A stretch of DNA of 64,000 nt from Dokdonella_A sp963758365. Lineage in GTDB: Bacteria > Pseudomonadota > Gammaproteobacteria > Xanthomonadales > Rhodanobacteraceae. The notes under the pieces were generated by a model that had not been told where the DNA came from, ran no database searches, and saw nothing but the letters and a program-made list of their open reading frames with translations. Positions 1 to 7,897 of the stretch are shown here, piece after piece. The position numbers and the translations under genes are program-made. Location: contig CAVWVB010000001.1 in assembly GCA_963758365.1 (NCBI GenBank), forward strand, positions 1,240,001 to 1,304,000, read 5' to 3'. Within the stretch, counting starts at the first letter, position 1, and every line of letters begins with the position of its first letter.

Positions 1-557
1 GGGCGCGAGCCGCCCGGCAGGTCGACTTCTTCGATCGCGCCCACCACGCTGGTTACCTCAACCGCATCCAGGCTGGACGGCTGGAAGGCCAGGGTGCGAT
101 AGCGCGTTCCGTCTGCCAGGCCGGCCGCGATCCCCGCGAGTCTCTGGCCCTCCGGCAGCAACGCGCCCTGCGGCCACGCGAGGTGGCGTTCGACACGGTT
201 GCCGCCGGTGCGCGTGGTCACTTGCATCGAATTTGCGGAGATCGTGCCTTCGGTCAGCGTTTCGCTGCCCGACAGCAGCGAACGGCTGTGGAATGCGAGC
301 GGCTCGCCGGTCGCTGTTTCGGTTGCGCTTTCCGTGCTGCTCAGGCTGACCCGCGAGCCGGCGCGGTCGAGCACGATGTCGAGCGTCTGCGTGGTCGCGA
401 CAGCTGCGTCGTCGACCCTGCGCGTGGATTCGAACGAGCCGATCTTGCGACCGTCGATCAGGACCGTGAACCACTGTTGCGCGGGAGGTGTCGCCTGCGC
501 GAGCAGCGGCAGGATCAGCCAGCTGAGCCAGGCGAAGCGGGGCAGGGTGCGGTTCAT
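1..557 (-). CDS. Secreted protein of unknown function, C-terminus beyond window
   Basis: The frame opens at an ATG at 557 and runs off the left edge with 185 codons visible, so the protein is truncated only by the window. Residues 1-22 form a typical Sec signal peptide (a hydrophobic WLSWLILPLLAQA core, cleavage after QA). The rest is a beta-rich sequence without an obvious catalytic motif, including a 'WFTVLIDGRKIGSFES' stretch. Similar leaders precede DUF3108-like or transglutaminase-like periplasmic proteins in this order, but the part that would decide this is not present. I do not assign a function. The 133 bases between this start and bpt hold no gene I can support. Confidence 0.6.
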   Translation of the reverse strand, partial: MNRTLPRFAWLSWLILPLLAQATPPAQQWFTVLIDGRKIGSFESTRRVDDAAVATTQTLDIVLDRAGSRVSLSSTESATETATGEPLAFHSRSLLSGSETLTEGTISANSMQVTTRTGGNRVERHLAWPQGALLPEGQRLAGIAAGLADGTRYRTLAFQPSSLDAVEVTSVVGAIEEVDLPGGSR

Positions 558-690
558 CGGCGACGATCGGGCGGGCACGGCACCATTGTGCCAAGTCCGG
601 GACAGTTCTGGGCGCGCGCGTATGCGCCCGGGATTCGCGCACGACCGACGTTGATCGCATGGTTCGCCGTTCGGAACTTCCGATGCGCGG

Positions 691-1440
691 TCAGGACGCG
701 CGATCCTCAAGCGCGGCCCGCGCTTTCCGCGGCACGGCAGCGAGTTCGTGCCAGTTTCCGTCGCGCATGACTTCGAGTGGTCGATAGCGGGTCTTGTAGT
801 GCATCTTCGGATGACCATCGATCCAGAATCCGAGGTACAGATGCGGCAGCGCGCGCTCGGCGGCGAGTCGCACCTGGGTCAGGATCGCGTATGTGCCGAG
901 GCTGCGCGCGGCTTCCTCGGGGTCGAAGAAGGTGTACACCGCGGACAGCCCGGCCGCGCAAAAGTCGGTCACCGCGAGTGCGACCAGACGCGCGCCGCTG
1001 CGGAATTCGACGAAGCGGGTCGGACTCCAGGCCGTGTAGAGGAATCGCGCGAAGTCTTCGGGACGCGCGTCATCCATGCCGCCGCCCGGATGACGGGCGC
1101 CGAGATAGCGCCTGTACAGGCCGAAATACTCGTCCGAGTAGGTGGCCGCGCCGATGCGCAGTTCGAGGTCCGCATTGCGCTCGATGCAGCGACGCTGGCT
1201 GCGATCGGGGCGGAATCGCTTGACCACGACGCGGCATGCGACGCAGGCCCGGCAGGCTGCGCATTGCGGATGATAGACGTGGCCGCCGGCGCGGCGGTAT
1301 CCGCGCTGCACCGCGAGATCGTAGATGTGCGGCAGCTGCGGCGCGCTCGGGTCGATGACGATGTTCTGCGCGGTGCGCTCGCTGAAATAGCCGCACGAGT
1401 GCGGCAGGGTCTGGAACAGGCGGACGACATCCGAGCGCAT
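691..1440 (-). CDS. bpt: Aspartate/glutamate leucyltransferase (Bpt)
   Basis: This cytosolic enzyme transfers Leu from Leu-tRNA to proteins with N-terminal Asp or Glu, marking them for ClpS/ClpAP degradation (N-end rule). The 249 residues fit the bacterial Bpt length. The N-terminal aminoacyl-transferase domain (about 10-85) carries the family Cys-rich patch with Cys60, Cys63, Cys66 and Cys69 after 'HVYHPQ'. The GNAT-fold C-terminal domain (about 105-235) includes 'YTFFDPEEAARSLGTYAIL' and 'GFWIDGHPKMHYKTRYRP', both hallmark Bpt segments. The start at 1440 places the conserved 'LFQTLPHSCGYF' at residues 8-19, as in homologues. It is a single-gene unit on the minus strand, 52 bases upstream of the DUF2007 gene's stop. 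Confidence 0.95.
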   Translation of the reverse strand: MRSDVVRLFQTLPHSCGYFSERTAQNIVIDPSAPQLPHIYDLAVQRGYRRAGGHVYHPQCAACRACVACRVVVKRFRPDRSQRRCIERNADLELRIGAATYSDEYFGLYRRYLGARHPGGGMDDARPEDFARFLYTAWSPTRFVEFRSGARLVALAVTDFCAAGLSAVYTFFDPEEAARSLGTYAILTQVRLAAERALPHLYLGFWIDGHPKMHYKTRYRPLEVMRDGNWHELAAVPRKARAALEDRAS

Positions 1441-1492
1441 CGGCGCATTCTATCGCGGCGTGCACGGGCCGGGTGGCGCGCGGCCCGCCGCA

Positions 1493-1879
1493 TCAATGTG
1501 CAATCTGGGTCAGCGCGATCAGTATCGAGACCCCGAGGATCAGGGCCAGCAGGATCAGCTTCACGCGCATCGACGCACGGCGATGGACAGCCGGATCGCC
1601 GGCGGCGCGGGAAGCCGCGAGTTCCTCGGCGAAACGCGTCGCAGGCTCGAGTCCCGCGTCGCGCAGGACCTTGCGTGCGAGGGTCTGGTCTTCGGAGCGC
1701 ACGACCGACACCTGCGGCCAGCTGTCGCGGTCATTGCCCGCGGTGTAGCTGAAGCGCTTCCAGTCGGCTCCCTGGTAGGCGCGACGATTGCTGACCGAGG
1801 TCTGGATGCCGTGCTCGGCCATCAGCGCGACCACGCGCTCGATGTTCTCGATCCGCGGCGAGGTGTAGATCTGGCGCAT
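1493..1879 (-). CDS. DUF2007-type 'pathogenicity-like' protein with C-terminal membrane helix
   Basis: I chose the ATG at 1879 because the conserved family start 'MRQIYTSPRIENIERVVALM' begins exactly there. A longer open frame upstream has shadow-like composition. The product is 128 residues. The N-terminal ~75 residues resemble the DUF2007 'putative signal transducing protein' fold annotated in xanthomonads as pathogenicity-like protein. Residues ~107-124 (LILLALILGVSILIALT) form one C-terminal transmembrane helix, making it a tail-anchored inner-membrane protein. The function is unknown; the name records a Xanthomonas annotation, not a demonstrated role. The 154 bases up to tesB hold no gene I can support. 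Confidence 0.75.
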   Translation of the reverse strand: MRQIYTSPRIENIERVVALMAEHGIQTSVSNRRAYQGADWKRFSYTAGNDRDSWPQVSVVRSEDQTLARKVLRDAGLEPATRFAEELAASRAAGDPAVHRRASMRVKLILLALILGVSILIALTQIAH

Positions 1880-2033
1880 GTCTAGGAAGCGGTAGCGTTC
1901 ATCGGGACGGTGGATCGCGTGGTCGCCGGACGCCGCCCCTGAGCGACGCCCGCCGCGGGCGCCATGAGTCGAGTCAGGCGCAAGTCCGGCGCCAGCAGAC
2001 CGCGCGAGGCGCCTCCGCCACGAGCGGCGCAGT

Positions 2034-2906
2034 TCACTCGGCACGCTCCGGGCGCAGCCGGATCAGGCCTTCCTGCGCGGTCGACGCGACCAGCCGGCCG
2101 TCCTCGCTGTAGAGCATGCCGCGGGCCAGGCCACGGCCGCCCTCGGCGGTCGGGCTGTCGCATGCGTAGAGCAGCCATTCGTCGATACGGAACGGACGAT
2201 GGAACCACATCGCGTGATCGAGGCTGGCAACCTGCACGTTGCGCTGCAGCAGCGAGATCCCGTGCGGAAACAGGGTCGTGCCGATCAGGTGGAAATCCGA
2301 AGCGTAGGCGAGCAGCGCGCGGTGCAGCGCAGGAGAGGCGGCGACCTTGCCGGTCATGCGGAACCAGACCTGCTGAAACGGCGGGCGCTTGGGTGGATCG
2401 AGCTCGTCGCGCGGATACACGTGGCGGAACTCGAACGGGCCGGAGCGCCCGAACCAGCGCTGCAGTTTGGGCGGAAGCCTGGCCAGTTCCTCAGCAGGCA
2501 GCGGATCGGTCGGCTGCACGTCTTCAGGCGCGGGTACGGTGGGCATCGGCAACTGGTGCTCGAGGCCCGCCTCGCCGACCTGGAACGAGGCCGCAAAATT
2601 GAAGATCGCCTGCCCATGCTGGATCGCAGTCACGCGGCGCACCGAGAAACTGCCGCCGTCGCGGGTGCGCTCGACGTGATAGACGATCGGCTTCTCGATA
2701 TCGCCTGCGCGCAGGAAATACGCGTGCAGCGAGTGCGCGGCGCGATCGTCCGCTACGGTCTGCTGCGCGGCCGACAGGGCCTGACCCAGAACCTGTCCAC
2801 CGAACACATAGCGCGTGCCGATGTCGCGGCTCTCGCCGCGAAACAGATTGTCCTCGAGACGATCGAGCTCGAGCAGGGACTGCAATTCTTGTGCGGCGGA
2901 GGTCAT
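2034..2906 (-). CDS. tesB: Acyl-CoA thioesterase II (TesB)
   Basis: TesB hydrolyses medium- and long-chain acyl-CoA to free fatty acid and CoA. The 290 residues match the double-hotdog family. The first hotdog spans about 15-115 ('YVFGGQVLGQALSAA', 'LHAYFLRAGD'), the second about 150-287 ('YASDFHLIGTTL', 'ASLDHAMWFHRPF', 'TAQEGLIR'). The active-site triad of E. coli TesB aligns as Asp204, Ser228 (Thr in E. coli) and Gln278. The gene is a single unit on the minus strand. It fits the fatty-acid and PHA metabolism genes elsewhere in the window, but no operon link is visible. Confidence 0.95.
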   Translation of the reverse strand: MTSAAQELQSLLELDRLEDNLFRGESRDIGTRYVFGGQVLGQALSAAQQTVADDRAAHSLHAYFLRAGDIEKPIVYHVERTRDGGSFSVRRVTAIQHGQAIFNFAASFQVGEAGLEHQLPMPTVPAPEDVQPTDPLPAEELARLPPKLQRWFGRSGPFEFRHVYPRDELDPPKRPPFQQVWFRMTGKVAASPALHRALLAYASDFHLIGTTLFPHGISLLQRNVQVASLDHAMWFHRPFRIDEWLLYACDSPTAEGGRGLARGMLYSEDGRLVASTAQEGLIRLRPERAE

Positions 2907-2977
2907 CGCTGGCGCGCAACGGGATCAGCGCGCAAGTATAGCGGTCGCGCGCACGCGCATTCGCAGGCGATCACGCA

Positions 2978-3577
2978 TCAAGGGCCAGCAGGCTGGCGGG
3001 CCGTTTCGCTCGCCGGTGCCGTCATTCGCTCGAGGCCGGCGTCGCGCAGCACTTCGTCCCACGGAAACAGCGGCCCCGGATCCTGGCGCCGCCGCAACTG
3101 GATCGAAGGGTCGTCGTCGGCCGGTTCCGTGCGCCTGTCCAGGTCCTCGTGACCGGCTATCCAGTGCAGGGTCGGATGATTCGCGCGCAATCGCGCGAGC
3201 AACACGCGCAGCGCCTCGATCTGCGCAGGCGCGTAGGGCTCGCGGAACGCCTGGTGGCGGCTGTCGCGCCAGTGCGGATAGCGCCCGACGTTGACGAGCT
3301 CGATGCCGATCGAGCGCGGGTTGTGTCCGCTCGTGTGATTGGCGACACGATCATCGGCAACGAACCGGAACACCCTGCCGTCGAGATCGACGTAGTAGTG
3401 ACCGCTGTTTCCGGTACGCGTATGCGGATGATGGATGCGCTCGCCGAACTCGCGCGCCATCGCCATGTCCGGCAGTTCCGTGCAGTGGATGACGACCAGA
3501 TCGATTGCGGCGGAGGGACGCCGTGCGAGGCGCTCTTCGTAGGGCAGCGGCCAGTCGGCGATCGGCAGCTCGGGCAT
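2978..3577 (-). CDS. N-acetylmuramoyl-L-alanine amidase, AmpD-like (Amidase_2)
   Basis: A zinc amidase that cleaves the MurNAc-L-Ala bond, acting in wall recycling or remodelling. From the ATG at 3577 the product is 199 residues. His31 in 'VVIHCTELPD' is the first zinc ligand. 'GHYYVDLDGRVFRFV', 'VANHTSGHNPRSIGIELVN' and 'WIAGHEDLDRR' supply the remaining signature blocks. There is no signal peptide, which favours a cytosolic AmpD-type role over a periplasmic one. A second in-frame ATG at 3601 would add eight residues. I prefer 3577 because a GGGA element sits about 8 bases upstream. The gene is divergent from the hydrolase gene at 3674. Confidence 0.85.
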   Translation of the reverse strand: MPELPIADWPLPYEERLARRPSAAIDLVVIHCTELPDMAMAREFGERIHHPHTRTGNSGHYYVDLDGRVFRFVADDRVANHTSGHNPRSIGIELVNVGRYPHWRDSRHQAFREPYAPAQIEALRVLLARLRANHPTLHWIAGHEDLDRRTEPADDDPSIQLRRRQDPGPLFPWDEVLRDAGLERMTAPASETARQPAGP

Positions 3578-3673
3578 GCGGTGTTCCCGGATGGCAGGCA
3601 TGGAGTGGTCCAGTCCACTCCGCCCGGCAATGCTAGCATCGCCTTCTCCACGCATTGCAGCGGACGCTTGTCG

Positions 3674-4186
3674 ATGAAGGGCACGGTCATTCTCTCGCAC
3701 GGACTCGAAAGCGGGCCGCAGGCGACCAAGGTCAGCGCGCTGGCCGAGGTGTGCGAAGCGCTCGGCTGGACCAGCGTGCGACCCGACTATCGCGGGATCG
3801 ATGCGCGTCGCGATCCGCTGGCGATCGACGTGCGGATCGCGCACGCGCTCGCACACACGCCCGCTCACGGACGCGTCGTTTTCGCGGGCTCGAGCATGGG
3901 CGCGTTCGTTTCCGGCTTCGCCTCGATCCGGCGCGACTGCGAGGGCCTGTTCCTGCTCGCGTTGCCGACCGCGATCATCGGCTACCCGCATGGCTTCGTC
4001 GCGGCCAGGGTCGCGACCGCGCTCGTGCACGGCTGGCGCGACGAGCTGTGTCCGGTCGACGCGGTGATCGCCCTTGCGCGCGATCGAGGCGCCGAATTGC
4101 ATCTCGTCGACGACGACCACCGGTTGAGCGCGCATGTCGAGTTTTGTGCGCGCCTGTTCGGTTCGTTCCTCGCCAGTCGCGGTTGA
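3674..4186 (+). CDS. Small alpha/beta hydrolase (YqiA-like)
   Basis: A 170-residue single-domain alpha/beta hydrolase. The fold signature 'VILSHGLESGP' sits at residues 5-15, the nucleophile motif is G72-S-S74-M-G76, the Asp of the triad is probably in 'HGWRDELCPV', and the His is in 'DDDHRLS' near residue 150. The length and motifs resemble the short RBBP9/YqiA esterase group; the substrate is unknown. A TAGCAT box at 3634-3639 is a candidate -10 element. The stop lies 1 base before the GTG chosen for rlmL, so the two are probably co-transcribed. Confidence 0.8.
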   Translation: MKGTVILSHGLESGPQATKVSALAEVCEALGWTSVRPDYRGIDARRDPLAIDVRIAHALAHTPAHGRVVFAGSSMGAFVSGFASIRRDCEGLFLLALPTAIIGYPHGFVAARVATALVHGWRDELCPVDAVIALARDRGAELHLVDDDHRLSAHVEFCARLFGSFLASRG

Positions 4187-4187
4187 C

Positions 4188-6374
4188 GTGCCGGCCCTGT
4201 TCGCGACCTGCCCGAAGGGGCTCGAGTACCTGTTGCGCGACGAGCTGCGCGCACTCGGCGCCGAAGATGCGCACGAAGCCCTGGCTGGCGTGCACTTCAG
4301 CGGCAGCCCGCAACTCGCGTACCGGGCCTGTCTCTGGTCGCGCCTGGCGAGTCGGATACTGATCCGCCTTGGCGAGTTCGAAGCGATCGATGCGGATGCG
4401 CTGCATGCGGGCGTGCAGGCGATCGACTGGTCGCAGCATCTCGCGCCTTCGGGCACCTTCGCGATCGACGCGGTGGGTGTGAGTGCGACCCTGAGAAACA
4501 CCCAGTACATCGCGCTGCGCTGCAAGGACGCGATCGTCGACCAGTTCCGCGAGCGCACCGGCGCGCGGCCTGACATCGACGTCGAGCGGCCCTCGGTGCG
4601 GATCAACGTACGTATTCACCGCGACCGGGCCAGCGTTTCGCTCGATCTGGCCGGAATTCCCCTGCACCGGCGCGGCTGGCGCCAGGGGCAGGGCGAGGCG
4701 CCGCTCAAGGAAAACCTGGCCAGTGCCATGCTGCTGCGCGCCGGCTGGCCTGCGATTCACGCCGCGGGCGGCGCCCTGGTCGATCCGATGTGCGGCGCCG
4801 GCACCTTGCTGATCGAGGGGGCCCTGATCGCAGCCGATGTCGCGCCGGGGCTGCGTCGCGAATATTTCGGGTTTCTCGGCTGGAAACGGCACGATGCAGC
4901 CGCATGGCAGGCATTGGTCGACGAAGCGCGTGCGCGCGCTGCAGCGGGCTTGCGCAACCTGCAGCCGGTGTTTTTCGGCTACGACCACGACCCGAACGTG
5001 CTCAACGAGGCGAAGCGCAATGCGCAGGCAGGCGGTGTCGAGGGCTTCGTGCGGCTCGCACGCCAGTCGGTAGAGCACCTGCAGCGCCCATCCGGCTGCG
5101 ATCTGCCGGGGCTGGTGATCTGCAATCCGCCGTATGGCGAACGCCTCGGCCGCCCGCAGCAACTGGCGGCGCTGTATCGCGCTTTCGGTGAGCGCCTGCG
5201 CACGCAGTTCAGCGGTTGGCGGGCTGCCGTCATCGTTGCCGACGACGAACTCGGGCACCAGCTCGGCGTGCGTGCGGACAAGCGCTACGTAATGTTCAAC
5301 GGCGCGCTTGAATGCCGGCTGCTGACCTTCGATCTGGCCGCGCGCGAGATGCCGGCGCACAGAAATCCGCGGCCTCTCGCGGACGGCGCGCTCGCGGTCG
5401 CGAATCGCATCGTCAAGAATCACAGGCACATGCGCAAACGCCTTGCGCGCGAGCGCATTTCCTGTTTTCGGGTCTACGATGCCGATATTCCAGAGTATGC
5501 GGCCGCGATCGACGTGTATGCCGCGGTCGCGCGTGATCCCGCCGTGTCGGACCACGCGCATGAATTTCCACAGGTCTGGCTGCACGTGCAGGAGTACGCA
5601 CCGCCCCGCGACGTTCCCGAGCAAGCCGCGCGAGAGCGCCTGCGCGAGCTCGTTCACGCCGCGGGTACGGCCCTCGAGGTGCCGCGCGAGCGGATTTCCC
5701 TGAAGACGCGCTATCGCGCGAAGGGTGGTTCCAAGTACGGTCGCTTCGATCAGCGCGGCGAGTTTCTGGTCGTGGAGGAGGGTGGTCTTGCATTGCGCGT
5801 GAACCTGTTCGACTACCTCGATACAGGCCTGTTCCTCGACCACCGCCCGCTGCGCTCGCGCATCCGCGCGCAGGCGCGCGCGGGACGCTTCCTCAACCTG
5901 TTCGCCTACACGGCGACTGCGAGCGTGCATGCCGCAGCGGGAGGCGCGCGTTCGACTACCAGCGTCGACCTCTCCGCGACCTACCTCGAGTGGGCCGCGC
6001 GCAATTTCGTGCTCAACGATCTGACCGGTTCGCGGCACGCGCTCGTGCAGGCCGACGTGCTCGAGTGGTTGCGCCACGACCGCGGCGAGTACGACCTGAT
6101 CTTCGTCGACCCACCGACCTTCTCCAATTCCAAGCGCGCCGAAGACTTCGATGTCCAGCGCGATCATTGCGCATTGCTGGACCTGTGCGCCGCGCGCCTT
6201 GCGCGTGACGGCCTGATCCTGTTCTCGAACAATGCGCGGCGATTCACGCTGGATCCGGGACTGACGGATCGCTTCGCGGTCAGCGACGTGACCGCGTCGA
6301 CGATACCGTTCGATTTCGCGCGCAATGCGCGTATCCACCGTTGTTACGAACTACGCGCAGGACTGCGCGGCTGA
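4188..6374 (+). CDS. rlmL: 23S rRNA (guanine-N2/N7) bifunctional methyltransferase RlmKL
   Basis: This enzyme methylates 23S rRNA at G2445 (m2G) and G2069 (m7G). I use the GTG at 4188 (728 residues) because E. coli RlmL begins four residues before the conserved 'LFA..(P)KGLE.LL', exactly as here. An ATG at 4134 would overlap the hydrolase gene by 53 bases and add 18 non-conserved residues. In order: an N-terminal and THUMP region (to about 150); the RlmL Rossmann domain with 'DPMCGAGTLLIEGAL' (about 199-213) and the catalytic 'ICNPPYGERLG'; then the RlmK half with 'DYLDTGLFLDHRPLR', 'FLNLFAYTATASVHAA' and 'FVDPPTFSNSK'. It is full length with no missing motifs. Confidence 0.93.
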   Translation: MPALFATCPKGLEYLLRDELRALGAEDAHEALAGVHFSGSPQLAYRACLWSRLASRILIRLGEFEAIDADALHAGVQAIDWSQHLAPSGTFAIDAVGVSATLRNTQYIALRCKDAIVDQFRERTGARPDIDVERPSVRINVRIHRDRASVSLDLAGIPLHRRGWRQGQGEAPLKENLASAMLLRAGWPAIHAAGGALVDPMCGAGTLLIEGALIAADVAPGLRREYFGFLGWKRHDAAAWQALVDEARARAAAGLRNLQPVFFGYDHDPNVLNEAKRNAQAGGVEGFVRLARQSVEHLQRPSGCDLPGLVICNPPYGERLGRPQQLAALYRAFGERLRTQFSGWRAAVIVADDELGHQLGVRADKRYVMFNGALECRLLTFDLAAREMPAHRNPRPLADGALAVANRIVKNHRHMRKRLARERISCFRVYDADIPEYAAAIDVYAAVARDPAVSDHAHEFPQVWLHVQEYAPPRDVPEQAARERLRELVHAAGTALEVPRERISLKTRYRAKGGSKYGRFDQRGEFLVVEEGGLALRVNLFDYLDTGLFLDHRPLRSRIRAQARAGRFLNLFAYTATASVHAAAGGARSTTSVDLSATYLEWAARNFVLNDLTGSRHALVQADVLEWLRHDRGEYDLIFVDPPTFSNSKRAEDFDVQRDHCALLDLCAARLARDGLILFSNNARRFTLDPGLTDRFAVSDVTASTIPFDFARNARIHRCYELRAGLRG

Positions 6375-6535
6375 ACACGCTGCCGGATGCGTCAACCGGG
6401 CCTTTCCGCATCGAATTTCCGGCCCCGCGAACCGCATTCGCGGGCAGCAATTTCTTAACTTCGCCGGGTTTTGGCTCAGTCCCGATTCAGCCGTCCGGCA
6501 GCAGCATTCGGACATCGATTCGGAGGGTGAATCCC

Positions 6536-6940
6536 ATGCTCGGCAGAACTCGCATCGCCCTGTTCGGCATTGTCGTCGCGGCGGGACTCGCAATGACGCC
6601 GGCAGCGTTCGCACGCAGCCACTGGAACGTCGGAGTCAACATCGGGTTTCCGGGCATCAGCATCGGGTACGCCAACTGCTGCCGGGGCGGCAGGTATTAC
6701 GGCGGCTACGCGGCTCCGGTCTATTACGGCAGCGCGTATTACAGCCCGGCCTACTATCCTTCGTACTACTACGACAGCTATCCGTATTACCCGGCGCGCG
6801 TCGAGTACTACGACAGCCGGCCGGCCTATCGTGGCGACCGTGGCTACTATCGGCACGGGCACGACAGGGATAGCCGGGGTTACCGGGATTACGGCCACCG
6901 GGCCACCTATTACGATCGCGACGGCGACTACCGCCGCTGA
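6536..6940 (+). CDS. Secreted Tyr/Gly-rich protein of unknown function
   Basis: A 134-residue product starting at an ATG preceded by GGAGGG. Residues 1-26 are a clear Sec signal peptide (IALFGIVVAAGLA core, AFA cleavage). The mature part has a short 'HWNVGVNIGFPGISIGYANCC' opening, then a low-complexity region dominated by Tyr, Gly, Ser and Pro (repeated YY pairs at about 55-90), and a charged Arg/Asp/Tyr tail. Similar small Tyr-rich secreted proteins are common in Xanthomonadales; none has a function I can name. It is a single gene closed by the strong terminator at 6997-7040. Confidence 0.75.
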   Translation: MLGRTRIALFGIVVAAGLAMTPAAFARSHWNVGVNIGFPGISIGYANCCRGGRYYGGYAAPVYYGSAYYSPAYYPSYYYDSYPYYPARVEYYDSRPAYRGDRGYYRHGHDRDSRGYRDYGHRATYYDRDGDYRR

Positions 6941-6953
6941 TCACAGGTCAGCG

Positions 6954-7040
6954 CTGGCGGCGTACCCCTCCCCCTTCCCCGCCGCCAGTGTCTCTGCCCC
7001 GCGACGATTTCCCCTGATCGTCGCGGGGTTCTTCTTTTTC
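6954..7040 (+). terminator. Intrinsic terminator preceded by an upstream hairpin
   Basis: An 11-base perfect stem (6997-7007 CCCCGCGACGA with 7018-7028 TCGTCGCGGGG) around a 10-base loop is followed directly by the pyrimidine tract TTCTTCTTTTTC at 7029-7040. This is the most convincing rho-independent terminator in the window. A second 9-base hairpin just before it (6954-6962 with 6980-6988, CTGGCGGCG/CGCCGCCAG) may help fold the 3' end of the Tyr-rich gene's mRNA. Confidence 0.9.
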
Positions 7041-7153
7041 GGAGCCGGAAACCGGCCTTCGCAATTCCCCGGAGCAAGGTGTCCGGCGCCTTGCGCGCGC
7101 GATCTTTCGCGGCAACCGGCCGGGGCGGGGTATCATCGGCGCGAACTCAACCG

Positions 7154-7825
7154 ATGACGCCGCGCATGAATCAGCAATCCCGGGGGGATGGCACGTTGGC
7201 GCTTCTTCCCCATAAGCCGGCATGGACGTTCTTTCGTCAGTGGCTGAAGAACCCACGCACGATGGCGTCGCTGGCGCCGTCGAGCCGGCGGCTGGCGCGC
7301 GCAATGGTCGCGCAGGTGCCCGATGGCGCGCGACGGGTCGTCGAACTCGGCGCGGGCACCGGAGTTTTTACCCGCGCGCTGCTCGACCGCGGCATTGCGG
7401 CGCGCGACCTGCTGGTCATCGAGCTGAATCCCGAACTGCATGCGCTGTTGCGCCGCAGGTTTCCCGATACGCGGGTGGTGCACGGCGATGCATGCGAACT
7501 TGTCGATATCTGTGCCGATGCGGACTTCGCGCAGCCGGGCGAGGTCGACGCAGTCGTCAGCGGACTCGGCTTCCTCGCGATGCCGCGTGCGATCCAGAAG
7601 ACCATACTCGAGGGCGTGTTCTCCCTGCTCGGCCCGGATCGGCCGCTGATCCAGTTCACCTACGGACCCGCCAATCCGCTGCCACGCAGCCTGCTTGCCG
7701 AACTCGACCTGCGTGCGCGGCGAGCCGGCAAGGCCTGGTTCAACGTCCCGCCTGCGTTCGTGTACGTCTATACGCGAAACCGCTCGCAGGCGGTGCGTGC
7801 ACAGCGCGTCGACACGGCCGTCTGA
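7154..7825 (+). CDS. Phospholipid N-methyltransferase-like SAM methyltransferase
   Basis: A 223-residue class I SAM methyltransferase. The motif I block 'VVELGAGTGVFTRALLDRG', the acidic 'VIELNPEL' and the 'DAVVSGLGFLAMP' segment match the PmtA/rRNA-dimethylase-like group that converts phosphatidylethanolamine to N-methylated phospholipids. The preceding 'FFRQWLKNPRTMASLAPSSRRLARAM' segment is the amphipathic membrane-contact region of that group. No signal peptide or transmembrane segment is present, so it should be a peripheral inner-membrane enzyme. The start at 7154 (or the ATG at 7166) lies 17 bases after a TATCAT box at 7131-7136. The substrate is inferred from the family only. Confidence 0.75.
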   Translation: MTPRMNQQSRGDGTLALLPHKPAWTFFRQWLKNPRTMASLAPSSRRLARAMVAQVPDGARRVVELGAGTGVFTRALLDRGIAARDLLVIELNPELHALLRRRFPDTRVVHGDACELVDICADADFAQPGEVDAVVSGLGFLAMPRAIQKTILEGVFSLLGPDRPLIQFTYGPANPLPRSLLAELDLRARRAGKAWFNVPPAFVYVYTRNRSQAVRAQRVDTAV

Positions 7826-7897
7826 GCGTGCGCACGGAGTGCGCCGGCAACGTGCGGGTTATGATGCAGGCGCAATCCAGCACGCCGAGGTCCTGTC

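Noticed and set aside
4134..4190. ATG 4134 as the rlmL start
   Set aside because: It would overlap the upstream gene by 53 bases and add 18 residues absent from RlmL homologues; GTG 4188 aligns with the known N-terminus.
3975..6338. A 787-codon open frame on the minus strand opposite rlmL
   Set aside because: No motif is present, the composition is that of a mirror frame, and the + strand encodes a full-length RlmKL.
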